Assembly: GCA_951640165.1 (NCBI GenBank)
Contig: OX621252.1
Span: 4,248,501-4,312,500, forward strand
Source: Pseudoips prasinana
Lineage: Eukaryota; Arthropoda; Insecta; Lepidoptera; Nolidae
Direction of reading: 5' to 3'
Length of the DNA stretch: 64,000 bases
Shown piece after piece: positions 10,990 to 22,752 of this stretch. Positions within the stretch are counted from its first letter, which is position 1, and each line of letters starts with the position of its first letter. The notes under the pieces were generated by a model. That model saw only the letters and a program-made list of their open reading frames with translations, was not told the DNA's origin and searched no databases. The position numbers and the translations under genes were made by a program.

Positions 10990-11178
10990 GCTTCCATGTA
11001 TATCACCCCATTTCATCCCGTAGGGGGCGTAGAAGTCGACCCGGCGGAGTATCTACCAGAGATAGCTGACCATCATACAGTGATAGCCAACCCGTCTGCT
11101 AAGCGTGGCGATTATGGCATATCCTATTCTTGTGAGAGGCTCTTGTCTAGCAGTGGACGTCGTCGTTCAGTGACATGA
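10990..11178 (+). repeat. RTE-type 3' UTR/terminus fragment
   Basis: Shares CCCATTTCATCCCGTAGGGG, CAACCCGTCTGCTAAGCGTG and GGCGATTATGGC with copies at 26820-27015 (+), 38690-38925 (-) and 55550-55775 (-). It ends near TCTAGCAGTGGACGTCGTCG, the terminus adjoining RTE C-termini such as 62640-62785. A (GAATA)n run follows at 11174-11200. Confidence 0.6.
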
Positions 11179-11516
11179 ATAGAATAGAATAGAATATATT
11201 TATTTGCATTAAACATGGTCACGATATTACAGATCTTAAAATTAAAATATGTTCAACATGTTTCACCAGGGACTGGTACATATACAAATTAATTAAAACA
11301 TAAAATAACAATTCATTACATTAATTACATTTACATACATCAAATAAAATTACATTTATATTTATTATTAAAATATTAAATTATATCATACTTTCAAAAT
11401 AAAAAATAAATAAAAAATCAATCAAAATGATGATAGAAGGCCATTACCTATAATCAGAATAAATATTAAACGTTAAAAGTTAATAAGAGAGTACAAAAGA
11501 AGGTTACAATTAGAAT

Positions 11517-11558
11517 CAAAAGAATAACCAGAAGACTATTCTTCTGGTTATTCTTTTG
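11517..11558. repeat. Perfect 18-bp hairpin, 6-bp loop
   Basis: CAAAAGAATAACCAGAAG (11517-11534) and its exact inverse (11541-11558) flank ACTATT. It abuts the antisense RTE fragment that follows, and may have formed at that insertion junction. Confidence 0.85.
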
Positions 11559-11559
11559 T

Positions 11560-11625
11560 CCACCGCACTAGATCGTCGGTCCACCTTGTAGGGGGCCTGC
11601 CCACGCTGCGTCTTCCGGCTCAACT
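11560..11625 (-). pseudogene. RTE LINE C-terminal fragment (GRRSVGRPPTRWTDDLV)
   Basis: The antisense frame reads GRRSVGRPPTRWTDDLVRW, the basic C-terminal signature of lepidopteran RTE-type endonuclease/reverse transcriptases. Only about 20 residues survive. Confidence 0.65.
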
Positions 11626-12237
11626 ATTTATTTTTTGGTTTGTTTTTAATTAAACTTGTTTGGCTATCTGTTGATAACTGAAGGCCCTAAAATGTAGACA
11701 GATCTTTCTAGCTTACACAATTGGAAACGTAAACTGTTTTTCTAATAAGAGTCATATAACTAATGCGAATATAAAAGTTCCTTTGTCCGAAGCGCAGATT
11801 ACATAATGCAGATGATATTATCCCACAGCAGAGAAAGTGCGAGGCTCAACTACTTCCTCAATTATGAAGCTAGACTGACTTATTAGAGCGTTGAGTTCAG
11901 GTTAAAATGGTATGTTAATGTTTTTATATGTCGCATGATGTGTGCCAAAAATGTAAATAGAAGGTTTTCAGGCGACGCAACGACGCCGCGAAGTACTAAT
12001 TAGGCGACCATGAGAAGCGCTAGACTGGATAAAAATCCGTAAGCGATCCATCGACTGTTGAACCAACACGTGTTTCAGTGCTCCACGGACCACTCTCAAG
12101 GGATGCTAACTCACTCATTAATTATTAATTGTATATTTTGATTTCGTTGTTGCAAAAGTTAACCAATAGTAAAAAGCTGCGACCAAAAGTGTGTCAAAGA
12201 TCTGAAATAAACAAATATCGAATGTTTAATAATTCAT
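11626..12237. other. No gene seen
   Basis: No supported frame. A short CG-containing patch at about 11970-12090 is unassigned. Confidence 0.45.
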
Positions 12238-12410
12238 CATCATCATCATATCAGCCGAATGACGTTGGCTGCTGGACAAAGGCCTCCCCAAAACCTTTCT
12301 ACAATAGAGCTGTGTCCATCACTTGGCGAGATGTGTCATAATCGCCACCCCTGGCAGACGAGTTGGCGGTCGCGGTATATGATGGTCATAGTACACAGGG
12401 GGACGCTGCT
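12238..12410 (-). repeat. RTE-type 3' terminus, antisense
   Basis: CATCATCATCATATCAGCCG then GACAAAGGCCTCCCC and CGCCACCCCTGGCAGACGAG invert to the shared RTE tail (GGAGGCCTTTGTC... GGCTGATATGATGATG). Confidence 0.65.
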
Positions 12411-12639
12411 TTTTGTATAAAACATACATTATTATGTAATACAGAATGTTAAACACAGAGATAGTATATGTGATCAACACGCCGCCCATTCAGTCCCCCT
12501 TTAGGCCAGTGAATTTTGTCTATTAATGCCTTAATAAATACACTTTCAGCATGCTTTTAAAGGAGCTTTACCTGACGTTGCCATCGCGCTTCCATTATCT
12601 ATGGTTGCTTGTGGTCTTTACCCCGTGCAAAGCAAGGAT

Positions 12640-12870
12640 ATGGCTGACCCGCTTGCTTAGCCAGAGGTCGTGCATTTGATCCCCACCCAGGGCAAATCTT
12701 AGAGCAGGATTACTTGTTCTGTATCTGAGTGTTATTTATCTATAATAATATGTATGTATTTAGAAAGTATAATTGGAGGAGCACACTGGAAAAATCCCGT
12801 ATTTTTTTGTTTTAAGAAGACATTGTATTGTGTGTATCCTCTGTTGGAGCTCCATAAAAATAAATAAATA
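12640..12870 (+). mobile_element. tRNA-derived SINE, family B
   Basis: Contains a B-box-like GATCCCCACCCAGGGCAAAT, the body TTGTTCTGTATCTGAGTGTT, and ends in (AAATA)n at about 12860-12880. Diverged A-box region. Confidence 0.55.
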
Positions 12871-13269
12871 AAATAAATAAAGTACGTTTATTTTTATTTT
12901 TTTTATTTTTAAGCTTTTGCACATGAAAGTACACAGGCGGACTTAATGCCGTAGGCATTCTCTACCAGTCAACCTTGGGGTGATGCAGAGAAAAACAAGG
13001 TAGGTGCACTATAAAAACGTCTTGTGTGGATTATCATTGTATAAATATATAATTATGAATAATTACATACAATACATACATAAAAACTATAATAGACTAA
13101 TATATATTTATAAATAAATATACCTAGAGAACAATTAACGACAGAAAAGAGTGTTATTGAGCTGATTCTGCCAACATTTTTTTGGTAATGTGTTCGCGCA
13201 TTTTCTTTTTAAAAGAAAAACGACTCTTTATCATTATTTGTTTATCAGTTGTCTGGTTGCCATACTCTG

Positions 13270-13537
13270 CCTTGTTTAATTGTTTGTTGCGCAGTCGCTG
13301 TGCCGGACTGGCGGGAGTCGACATTAGGGGAGGTCAATCCAGAGCCCTCCCGGGGTATGTGTCCCGAACATCTAGGACTTGGCGCAAAGGGTGGGCAACG
13401 AAGCAGCATACCCGCATTCTCAGGGCTCCTCCCATCATGCGCCAAGAGACCACCACGGCAGGTTAGGTTTAGTCGGTGCGTGTCCGACATACCCACCCGC
13501 AGACACTTTTTGCGGGTGGCATGCGTAGGCATTAACC
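13270..13537 (+). mobile_element. Retroposon, copy 3
   Basis: From TTGTTGCGCAGTCGCTGTGC it runs collinear with the inverse of 8738-9005 and with 7590-7767, through GCAGGTTAGGTTTAGTCGGT and GGGTGGCATGCGTAGGCATT. It lacks the long A tail seen in copy 1. Confidence 0.65.
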
Positions 13538-13939
13538 CTAGTCAAATAATTTAAAAAAGGCTCTGCCTAGTTTAGATTGGGATGGCAGTGAATTAGATAT
13601 CTCAAGATTCTAAGAACTATTCATTTTCTAACTCCTTCTTGTTTCTTTCTGATTAAATTCGTTGCGGGATCTACGACAGTTCAAGCGATTCGCCAGGACG
13701 TGCCTGAGCCTCACCGCTCAGTGTCAATTCATTGTGTGCCACTGTTGAACCTGGCTTGCAGGAGTTGCAGTGGTGGGTAAGAGGGGGGACTAGTCCCAAT
13801 GCCCCAAGATATTTTATTTATTTTATGTACCTTTAAATGAAACGTAGCGAATTGTCACTGATTGGTTACCTTAAACCGGTTAAAATTTAATATCCAAAGG
13901 TAGGAATAGGGCTTTCAGCGGTGAGTAGAGCATTGGCAA

Positions 13940-14243
13940 GTTCATGTGAGAGGCCGAAAATGGAAGGTGACGCATGATCTGCCGCAGCTACTCCGCCACA
14001 AAGGTCAAACGGCCCTATGTTTTTGAGACTTTTACAAGACAGCGGTTTTGGGAAGTTCTTGTGATAAGCCGAAGATGGAAGTGACGCATGATCTGCCGCA
14101 GCTACTCCGCCACAAAGGTCAAACGGCACAAAGGTTTTTGACACTTTTACAAAACAGCGGTTTTGGGAACTTCTTGTGAGGCTACTCCGCCGCAAAGGTC
14201 AAACGGCTCAAAGGTTTTTGAGACTTTTACAAAACAGCGGTTT
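13940..14243. repeat. Tandem repeat, ~115-bp unit, about 2.6 copies
   Basis: Units begin at about 13941, 14057 and 14171. Each contains ACTCCGCCACAAAGGTCAAA and ACTTTTACAAAACAGCGGTT; the third unit lacks about 47 bp near its start. The antisense strand is open across the array (13887-14195) and gives a 38-residue peptide repeat containing GPFDLCGGVAAADHAS. That follows from a near-multiple-of-three unit and is not evidence of a gene. Confidence 0.85.
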
Positions 14244-14553
14244 TCAATATCAGCTCATTATTTATCCACCGTACATTAGACGGGTACAGAACTATATCTT
14301 CAAGCATCGGTTACGGGGTAAACACAACGTAGGAATTGTGTAGCATCTCTCGTGTACGCTCCAACGCTCGCAAGATAGGGATGGGATATTTATTATGCCC
14401 TGACAAGTTATCGATGAATATAATACTATTTATTGCCCACACTTAAACAGGTTAAATATATTTGACGTTTAGAATATATTGTGCAGTTCGGTTAGGGTCA
14501 AGTGATCTCTTCCCGGCAACCTTTGGGTGAATGGAAGCTGAAATATAGATCAA

Positions 14554-14742
14554 CTAGCTGTGCCGAGCGGTTTTACCCGCGTTAAACTTTATAAATTAGG
14601 TATAGCCTGTGTTTAATCTAGGCTGTCAGCTAACTCCATACCAAATTTTATTGAAATCACTCCAGCTGTTTAGACGTGAACTAAATAACAAACTCACACA
14701 GTCACACACTCACAAACTTTCGCCTTTATGATATTAGTGTGA
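14554..14742 (-). mobile_element. Non-autonomous Helitron, 189 bp
   Basis: On the minus strand it runs from TC (plus-strand GA at 14741-14742) to CTAG (14554-14557), inserted between A and T. The 3' hairpin (CGCGGGTAAAACCGC-type) and the 5' end TCACACTAATATCATAAAGG match the copies at 15477 and 55832. Confidence 0.8.
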
Positions 14743-15476
14743 TAATCGTCATATCAGTCAACATCAATATAGACAAAACCATTTATACAAGATGTAAGTA
14801 AAATAGTATATTAGCACTTTTTAAAGTCTATTTAGACCGTTTTTTATTTATTTTCTTTATTTAAACATTCGTCCAATACTTGGTAAAAGTGGGAAGATAA
14901 CCTCCTTGGTCTTCGAGAACGTTCACAAGTGAAGGGAAATAGTATATTCATGTTCAAAATTGTCAAAACAATTCTGCGTATTTTTCGCTCTATCTTCGCT
15001 ACCATCGCATTTCTTTAAGACACGTAACCAGCCTGCAGATCTCCAAATAATATTCGATTGTGGACAGCAATCAACTGGAATCGTTGATTGATTCATACGA
15101 ATAACGAAAAGCATTATACATCTGATTTCAATACTTAAACAAAATTACCATAACATCGATCATGCAAATCGATACAAGACCCTTCACTATCAAGGTATCG
15201 ATTAGGCGCTCCCGCCGCGCCTGAGTCACTTTTATAGCCATCCCGTCTGTAGTTTTATTTGTGTTTGATATAAAAATGCCCACGCGTCAAATAAACTAAA
15301 GTATTATATGGGAAAATGCGAATATTTTAAAAGGAATTTAAATTATATACTTATAGGAATTGTTGCTGCATTAGGTAGTCATGGAATCAAAGTCAATTCC
15401 AGTACCTCTATATTACCATAAATAAATAAATACAATGAAAACGGTTTTCATTCACCAAGCCTTTAAAAAGCGCTTA
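14743..15476. other. No gene seen; ATCGAT motifs near 15155-15205
   Basis: No supported frame. AACATCGATC, AAATCGATAC and GTATCGATTAGG fall within about 50 bp, echoing the 10.2-kb cluster. Confidence 0.4.
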
Positions 15477-15661
15477 TTACACTAATATTATAAAGGCGAA
15501 ATTTTGTGAGGGTGTGAGTGTGTATGTTTGTTACTTCTTCACGCAAAAACTACCAAACAGATTTTGATGAAACTTTGTAGTAATATAGCTTATATATTCG
15601 AATAACACATGGGATATATTTCATAAAGTTTAACACGGGTGAAACCGTGTGGCACAGCTAT
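15477..15661 (+). mobile_element. Degenerate non-autonomous Helitron
   Basis: ACACTAATATTATAAAGGCG at the left and a 3' hairpin ACACGGGTGAAACCGTGT followed by GGCACAGCTAT at the right. The terminal CTAG has become CTAT. Two near-identical 40-bp stretches (ATAGTTAGGACATGAATTGT and its repeat) follow at about 15665-15780. Confidence 0.65.
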
Positions 15662-17162
15662 TAATAAATAGTTAGGACATGAATTGTAATATTCCAAATT
15701 AGCTATGTATGGGTGAAAAAGCGCTAGTAATAAATAGTAAGGACATGAATTGTAATATTCCAAATTAGCTATGTATATAATATATAACTGTAAGTAAAGA
15801 TAGGTTGTTATATTGTGACTTACAGTTATATAATTATAATTTAGTTTATAGAAATTGGTCTGACCAATTTCGGTCATGGCGACCACGTTAACTCCTAGTC
15901 GGTATAGTGCGGTATTGGGTCGCGAATACCATAGCCAATCTTCTTAGTAAACTAACTATATATTATACCCAATAATTTATATGTATCGATTAAATAATTT
16001 ACGTATCAAATATACAGCAACTGTATCCGGCGTAACTGAAAATATATTTCGCTACTGGAATAGTAGGTTAGGTTAGAACAGAGACCATGCAATGCACGAC
16101 AATACGTCTCCTGGTAGCAATATTGCGTAAAATGGGTTGGCACCATCTGCCATGAGTCACCACCACAGCCACACTCCCTGCCACCGCGCGCGCTCATTGG
16201 TCAAATCATCGATGCGGAAGCGCGCTTCTCCGATTTCCCGTAACACATTTCCGTCCCTTTTCCAAATCACGCACACAAAAAACATGCAACAACCGAGAGG
16301 AAAGAACACATTGAAAACCAATTTGTGACATACGAAAAATATGTTTTGGCTCCCCATACAAAGTTTCAAAGTTTTGTCCAAAAAATGGTTCAGTTACATA
16401 GCCAAATTATGTTCGATAAATTAAGTCAACTATTTTTGTTACATCTTGTACAGTAATACTGCAATTGTACACTGTACGCACATAAAATTATATAAATAAT
16501 TCCGTCTGTGACCGATAATCCCAAAATCCTATCATACATGAAATAACAAGAAGACCGAAGACCGTTACCAAACGATTGGTTCCGCGCCAAGCCACAAGAG
16601 GCGCTGCCAACGAGACAAGACAACCTTTTTATTTACAACTGCTGTCGTATTTCGAATATTTTTATAACGTGTAGATGGTAAGTTGAATCGCACATAAACT
16701 TCAAAAACTACAAAATACAATTATCTTATTTCGCTACAAACATTACAGGTGTGCCTGATCTAGGTAATCCTGTATTTCAGGCAAAGAAGTGCTAGTATTA
16801 ATATAATCTAAAAATAATCCTGGGTCGTAACGTTAACGTGTTGCTGGGGTTTCTCCAGCAAGACAGAAAGCCGGTAGCAACCCAGGGACCGGAAGCTGCA
16901 ATGTGCCCGGAAGTTTTTCCGGGCATAACTGAAAATGTATTTTGCTACTAGAAAAGTAGGTCTGGATAGAAGTGCGGCCATCAAGCGAGCTTAGCGAGAG
17001 TTAGCTGCCAGCGAATGTCAGAAACAAATTTTATTACACAATCAACCCACTTTTATACACACATAAAGCTGTTAGTCCGGCCCCTGATCTATTCCCGATC
17101 GTGTCTTGTAATCATCCCGTCTGATGCATTCGCCTCGACACTTCGTGTCCCGGTTTCATGTC
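15662..17162. other. No gene seen; small repeats
   Basis: Two related 45-bp stretches, GCGTAACTGAAAATATATTT (about 16031) and GCATAACTGAAAATGTATTT (about 16924), mark an unclassified dispersed repeat. The open stretches here are short and unconvincing. Confidence 0.4.
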
Positions 17163-17297
17163 ATGCCAGCACATCAACCTACTCCCATCTGTCAAATTTC
17201 TCCAATTGAAAGTGAACATTATGCTTATGTGATAAAGTTGAAAATCTATAAAAGAAATTTGACAGATTGGGGTAGCTGGATGTGCTGGCTTCTGTAC
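17163..17297. mobile_element. Palindromic MITE, copy A
   Basis: About 135 bp almost wholly self-complementary: outer GCCAGCACATCA.../...TGTGCTGGC and inner CTGTCAAATTT.../...AAATTTGACAG, with a central AAGTTGAAAATCTATAAAAG. One of five copies. Confidence 0.85.
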
Positions 17298-17993
17298 TTT
17301 GTCTCACTCAATTATACATCATTAATAATAATTATACATCGACTCTATTTCATGTAGTTGCGTGATTTTGACACCATTGCCTTCCGTGTCCAGTAATGCC
17401 CAGTTTTGATTGAAGGAGTGGCCCGTGTCTTCACGTATTAACGTAGAGCAAAAATGTCCCTAAAACTGTCCCTTTATGAATTTCTACGTTAGTAAAGGGG
17501 ACTACCTAATTAATTTACAATAGACTACAAAATAGTGTCAAAGATCAGAAATCTATGTACACTTTCAAAAAGGCCTTGAAAAAGCACGTTTTAGAGGAAG
17601 TTACACATTAAAATCCTCTAAAAGTATTTCCACTACATCCATGTGTATTCTCGTAACACTGTTTAAGTTAAGTTTAAGCATGATAGCGTAACAATAATAA
17701 TGTATAAGTTTAATTTATTACTATGTAACTAACCATAACTTCTTAAAATTAATTAGCTATAATTTTTTTCTCATATAAGTGAATGTAATTCTTTTTGAGA
17801 AATAAATATCTTAAACCTAAACCTAAATTTGTAAATTTATTTGCTAGATGGTTTGAGGCCCTACTCGCTATAGCAAAGCCGTGATACTCTCCACTGCCAA
17901 CAGTAATCTTCTAGTTAAAGACAAAGCCATTCTATCCGGTACTAGGTTTGAGCCCGAAGACGTCCACAGCTGGACATAGACGTCACACAAAAA
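17298..17993. other. No gene seen
   Basis: About 17540-17620 antisense/sense shows weak similarity to LINE tail text (FKKALKKHVLE-like, plus strand). Too short to call. Confidence 0.35.
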
Positions 17994-18257
17994 TCACCAC
18001 GATTGCCGCACTTGCGCTGCACGCATCCAGCGGCATTCAGCGACCTTCACAAGATCATCGGTCCATTTTGTAGAAAGCTTACGCTGCATCGTTCCATCGG
18101 GTGGGTCTTCTCTGTACACCCCTGACGGGGGTGGACGAGGTATCGGTGTTGGGGCAATTTTCCCTTTAACCGAGGTTGCACTCGCGACCCGTAAAGATAT
18201 GCCTGTCTTTAGGGTTATCTTTTGTAGATAGGGTTGCTGGTGGTGTATAATGGACAC
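17994..18257 (-). pseudogene. RTE LINE C-terminal fragment (TKWTDDLVKVAECRWMRAAQ)
   Basis: The antisense frame ends TKWTDDLVKVAECRWMRAAQ then VRQSW, the conserved tail of RTE-type reverse transcriptases and parallel to 62640-62785 (TRWTDDLVRVAGNRWMRIAQ). The first half of the frame is not recognised. Confidence 0.65.
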
Positions 18258-18539
18258 GTTGCGGCAAGGTTCTCCGTCGTCTGGAGAATTGGTTGGGTTG
18301 GCTGCGATGTGGTAGGTATTTTAGGAGTTTTTTTTTTTTGATCATTACTTATTTCTACTCGCCACCCTCCGTTCCCGAGTTTCCACGTGCCGGCGGTCTT
18401 GCCCGCCGCATCGTTCGGTTCATAGGTTCTTTATCAAGGTACTCAATTTACTTAGGAATATAGGCCACCAGCTCGATGGTCTAGCTACACCATTTACAAC
18501 AGCAGCTAATATACCTATTCTTGAAGTAAACTGGTTAAG

Positions 18540-19085
18540 GTTGGCTATTAAGGCTCGCACTTGATTCCCGCACCGTACAACTATTTGTGTGACCGATATA
18601 CAACATGTAACGTAATTAACGCACACCCTCAAACACCTCAATTAGAATATTATTTTGTAATCATGATACATAGGTACACTGAATTTTTTATTTAACATGT
18701 ATATGCATTGTTATTTACTAAATTAGTTTCTTGGAATAAAGTTTATTTTTCTTGATTTTGTATTGAATGATGGAATTTGTATGAATACAAATAAAACAGT
18801 GATTTTAAAAGTCTTATTACTTTGACTTACGGTCCATTTCAATTTGTTTTGACTGTACAGGGTTAATATGACAATAATTTCCGTAGTTTTAATTATTTTG
18901 GAATAAAAAAATACGTATATTAAAAATGATTCAGTAAACGATTGCGAACAAACTATTTTCAGGATGTGCGTTAATTAAGTTACATGTTGTATATGTACCT
19001 GTTCTGTGGCTGGGTATGCTTTGTGTCCGGTACAGAGATTCAATAATCTAATGCGGGCGATGTCTTTTTTTTTAATAAAATAAAT
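18540..19085 (+). mobile_element. tRNA-derived SINE, family A, split by a TIR element
   Basis: The left part ends TTTGTGTGACCGATATA (18584-18600). The right part resumes TATATGTACCTGTTCTGTGG at about 18990 and ends TAATGCGGGCGATGTC plus a T/A-rich tail at about 19080. Order and content match family A at 43189-43400. The 397-bp TIR element lies between them. Confidence 0.65.
18597..18993. mobile_element. 397-bp TIR element (MITE), complete copy
   Basis: TATACAACATGTAACGTAAT (18597 on, 28-bp TIR) is inverted at 18966-18993 with one mismatch. A second copy, truncated at its right, is at 34987-35175. No coding capacity. It sits inside a SINE; a TA or ATAT target is plausible. Confidence 0.85.
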
Positions 19086-20714
19086 AGAAAATACTGAGTA
19101 CCTGGATTCATATTTCGGGTCAGGACCTAAAGTGATACACATCCTTGCCTCAGAGTATACATAAGCTAATACTGTTTCGCCTGATCAAGCCTTCCAATCA
19201 GATTGTGAGAGGAATGGGTCTAGTCTCTCACTCTTACCCACCACTGCACCTCCTGTAAGCCAGGATTAACTATGGCACCCAAGGAAATGACACTGAGTGG
19301 GAGGCGAAGGTATGCCCCGAGGAATCGCTTCATCTGTCTTGGATCCCACAACGACTTTAAGCAGAAAGAAACAAAGGGGAATAAAAGTGGAGAAATGCAT
19401 TGTTAGAGGGAGTAGAAAAAAGGGTCCAACTATGTATGTTAAATACAAACGTGCAATTTAAAGTGCGTAATATAAGCTTGTTTCCGTTGAAATTGGCCAC
19501 CACAGCCTAATTTCAAAGGAGACACCCTATCTTTATTACTGGTCTTTTTTGACAAAACGTTAAACTCATTTGGCATACCTATTGAAAAAATATATGTTCA
19601 AATACCTACGTTATAACTGCAATACCAAAGCAGACTCAAGATGTAGGTGGGTAAGTCTTGTATCAACCCGGGTTCACACTTGTCGTACATTTTTTCGTCT
19701 CTTGCGCACCTGCCTACCCCGCGGGGGGTCGGCCTTCTTTCAAGCCGACGGATTAATACCACGTTTTCTTTGACCCTTTTTATAAAAAAAATATGCGGTT
19801 CGTATGATGTAAGATTTGAATTTGGAATATCTGTTTTGAAATGTGAGGCTAGGTTATGTTTGAATTGATGGGGTAGCGGCGCTGTCAAATTATTAAATTT
19901 AAACGGTTGGTCTACATTTTTAAGGTGGACATGCGTTATAATTTTATTTATTTTTAATCACTGAAGATCTAGTTCACAATCAGATACAACGCTGGAATTT
20001 GTAACGTACCTAAGCAAGATTTGATTCTTATATTATTGTAAAATTAATTAGTCAGCCTTCTGAGTAATTTCACCGGTTAAAAGCGATGGCGATGAAATTT
20101 TTGACGCATAAGCTCATTGTCAAGATTTAATTTTTACGCAATGAAAAAATAAGTTTATAAATATGCTTTTATGACACCACGATGCAAGTGAAACTTTAAC
20201 TGTCGGATATTTTCGCATTGTTCTTGGTTTTTTGACTCACTAGCTATATCTTTGTCCATCATGATCAAGTGAACAACAACATTAATATCAATACACTGAT
20301 CAAAACAGAAATACTGTGGAGCACTTGCACTTTAACTCTAATGAGTGAGAATGTAAATGCTACACGGTTATCTGATGCGAGCCATGGGCACCGCCATATT
20401 GCGACAAGCGATAGATGAACGAAAACCAAAACTCTTCAACTTTTCTTCAAATTATAAAATTTTTAGGTTACCGCAATAACATTTCCGAAACATAAGATCA
20501 AAATGTATTGCATTTTTATGTGGATTTCTTGAATAGTATCTACTTATTAGGTATACGTATATTAGATTTCGAAATGACAAAGACTCAGTTTAAATAAAAG
20601 AATATCGTGAGTACTTTCACAACAAACCAGAGGCAGAATCATCTCTACAACAACGTTTATATGACTGAATTTATAATGTATGTGTATATCGTTATATTGT
20701 AGCACCTGTTTTTA
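19086..20714. other. No gene seen; one dispersed repeat near 19640-19785
   Basis: About 19640-19785 is a GC-rich segment (GTATCAACCCGGGTTCACAC, CCTACCCCGCGGGGGGTCGG) that resembles a dispersed lepidopteran repeat. The frames crossing it on both strands are artefacts of its composition. The rest is AT-rich without features. Confidence 0.4.
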
Positions 20715-20925
20715 TATAAGAGGGAGGCAATTGAGCAAGCGGGTCACCTGATGATCAGTGATCACCCCCGTCCATGTACACTCGCAACACCAGAGGAGTC
20801 GTCGGTAAGTAAAAGTCAACAAACAGCAAACTGTTTGCTGACTTTTTTAAGGGCCTCTAAAAAGTCGACTTCTGTTGCGAGTGTACATGGGCGGCGGTGA
20901 AGCACTTATTATCAGGAGACCCGCA
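20715..20925. repeat. Foldback of two opposed repeat copies
   Basis: GTCCATGTACACTCGCAAC (about 20770) recurs inverted as GTTGCGAGTGTACATGGGC (about 20874). Between them AAAAGTCAACAAACAG (20811-20826) pairs with 20831-20846. Two copies of the 7435-type repeat lie head to head. Confidence 0.75.
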
Positions 20926-21965
20926 AACCGCAAACACGTGTTCTCCCCATCGATGAGCTCTGGCAACCTTACTCTCGGAAACACAACATTGGTACACAAG
21001 TGTGCTAAGGACACACTTCTGCACATAATACGTCACGCGCAGATGTCTAGTCTCCATTCAGGAGAAATTATACTTAAAGTTTTGTAACTAAGCCCCTTAA
21101 AATTTGTCAATTATGTACATTATACTTAAGATACCTTTAAACAGAGAACTATCAGGCTGAAAAATTGAGGCATTACCCAAGCAAGCATTACTCCATTATA
21201 AAAGTTCGATAAAGCTGTCAAAATCCACGTGAATAATGGTGGCAGCGAAACTAATGGTATTTTAAAATCGAACTAATACATCAAACAAAGTGCTCTCCCA
21301 ATATCTAGCCCACCTCGCCATGCATAAACACATTATTATAACAATAACTGAGGTAATCCAAAATTTAATAACAAAATAAACAGGCGTGTATCGTCTGCGC
21401 GCGCACCCGAACGCTTACAAGCGTAAATAAACCATTCGCCTTAAACTAAATAACCATCGAAAAATACATTATTGCACACCTACAGTCTCTAATTCAACGC
21501 TATACAGTTTAAAATTAAATAAAATTATCATTTTGGTTACGGTAAAGTATGTTTTAGTCTCGCGATAAACATTTAGAGATGGTCGGATTTCGCGCGCAAA
21601 ATCTGGATTATTTCCCGCGTTCCGTCAACAAACATGGCGGACGCTGCCAACAGCTGGAAACGTGTGTTGAAATTTTGTATTAATTACGTCATTTTAGCCA
21701 TTAGATTAGGAAGTAATGAGCAGTTTACGTAAGCTAGGCAATAAAATGGGAAAGGCTATGCAGCCTACGGCTGTGTCACATCTTTTATCAGCGAAATAGC
21801 TGTTCTAGCAGCTAATGCAACTCAATAAGTACCGAACACAGATAACTATATTAGTATGGTACCGAAGACTAGTAACGCTTTGTTCGCAAATTGAAATTTG
21901 TTTGCAGCCAGTATCGAGGATATATTCATAATTGTCTATTCTTCTTAAATTAAACACATAGTTAT
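20926..21965. other. No gene seen
   Basis: No supported frame. A GC-richer CGCGCGC-containing patch at about 21390-21420 is unassigned. Confidence 0.45.
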
Positions 21966-22100
21966 AGACGCCAGCTCATCCAGCTACTCCAATGTGTCAA
22001 ATTTCTTTTATAGATTTTCAACTTTATCACAACAGCCTAAGGTTCACCTTCAATTGGGGAAATTTGACAGATTGGAGTAGCTTGATGTGCTGGCGTCTGT
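21966..22100. mobile_element. Palindromic MITE, copy B
   Basis: AGACGCCAGCTCATCCAGCT...GATGTGCTGGCGTCTGT ends with the inner GTCAAATTT/AAATTTGAC pair. Opposite internal orientation to copies A, D and E. Confidence 0.88.
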
Positions 22101-22199
22101 ACATTGGAAAGGTTCTAATTGATTAAGTATACGGCTCAAGCAATCAAGCCAGTAGGGAAGTCTCCCTACATGGCTCTGGGTCGATATTTAGGAGCTGGG

Positions 22200-22480
22200 T
22201 ATATTTACGGGCCCTGGGCCCTGTATGGTTCGGTAGTTGCCAAGGCTGCGGATACTCTCGTCTCTTCACTATCGGTTGTTCAATTCCCACCCGGGACAAA
22301 TCATTGTGTCATGAACACGATTATTAGTTCTGTGTTTGGGTGTAATTTATCAATAACATGTATATATAGAAATATATAAGTAAGTCTATCAGTTGTCTGC
22401 TTGCCATAGTATTAGGTCTACCAAGTTTGGGATCAGCTGGGAATGTCTGAGTTGTCCTAAGATATTTAACTCATGCAAAC
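22200..22480 (+). mobile_element. tRNA-derived SINE, family B
   Basis: GGTTGTTCAATTCCCACCC (B-box region), GACAAATCATTGTGTCATGA and TTCTGTGTTTGGGTGTAATT are shared with other copies. The 3' part CAGTTGTCTGCTTGCCATAG then TTTGGGATCAGCTGG is the conserved tail also present at 25.4, 35.4 and 45.4 kb. Confidence 0.65.
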
Positions 22481-22515
22481 TCTATACTCACTCTATTAAT
22501 TCGTAAGGACAGATA

Positions 22516-22752
22516 AGCCAACATGACGGTAAAGGGGTAAGACGCAGGACTGAAGTTAGTTTCTCAGACACGGGGCATGAAAGCCAACATGACGGTAAAG
22601 GGGTAAGACACAGGACTAATATTGTCTTGGTTGGGGTGTACTTGCGTACAGCACTTCGACCCTTCAGGATCTTTTGTACTACAGGACTGACATTAGCTTT
22701 TGTACTACAGGACTGACATTAGCTTTTGTACTACAGGACTGACATTAGCTTT
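22516..22752. repeat. Short direct repeats: ~60-bp pair and 26-bp triplet
   Basis: AAGCCAACATGACGGTAAAG recurs about 62 bp later (about 22518 and 22580). A 26-bp unit, CTTTTGTACTACAGGACTGA plus CATTAG, is repeated three times at 22671, 22697 and 22723. Recent slippage or unequal exchange is likely, as the triplet units are identical. Confidence 0.9.

Noticed and set aside
10735..11016. His/Thr-rich open frame
   Set aside because: It is the translation of a GT microsatellite.
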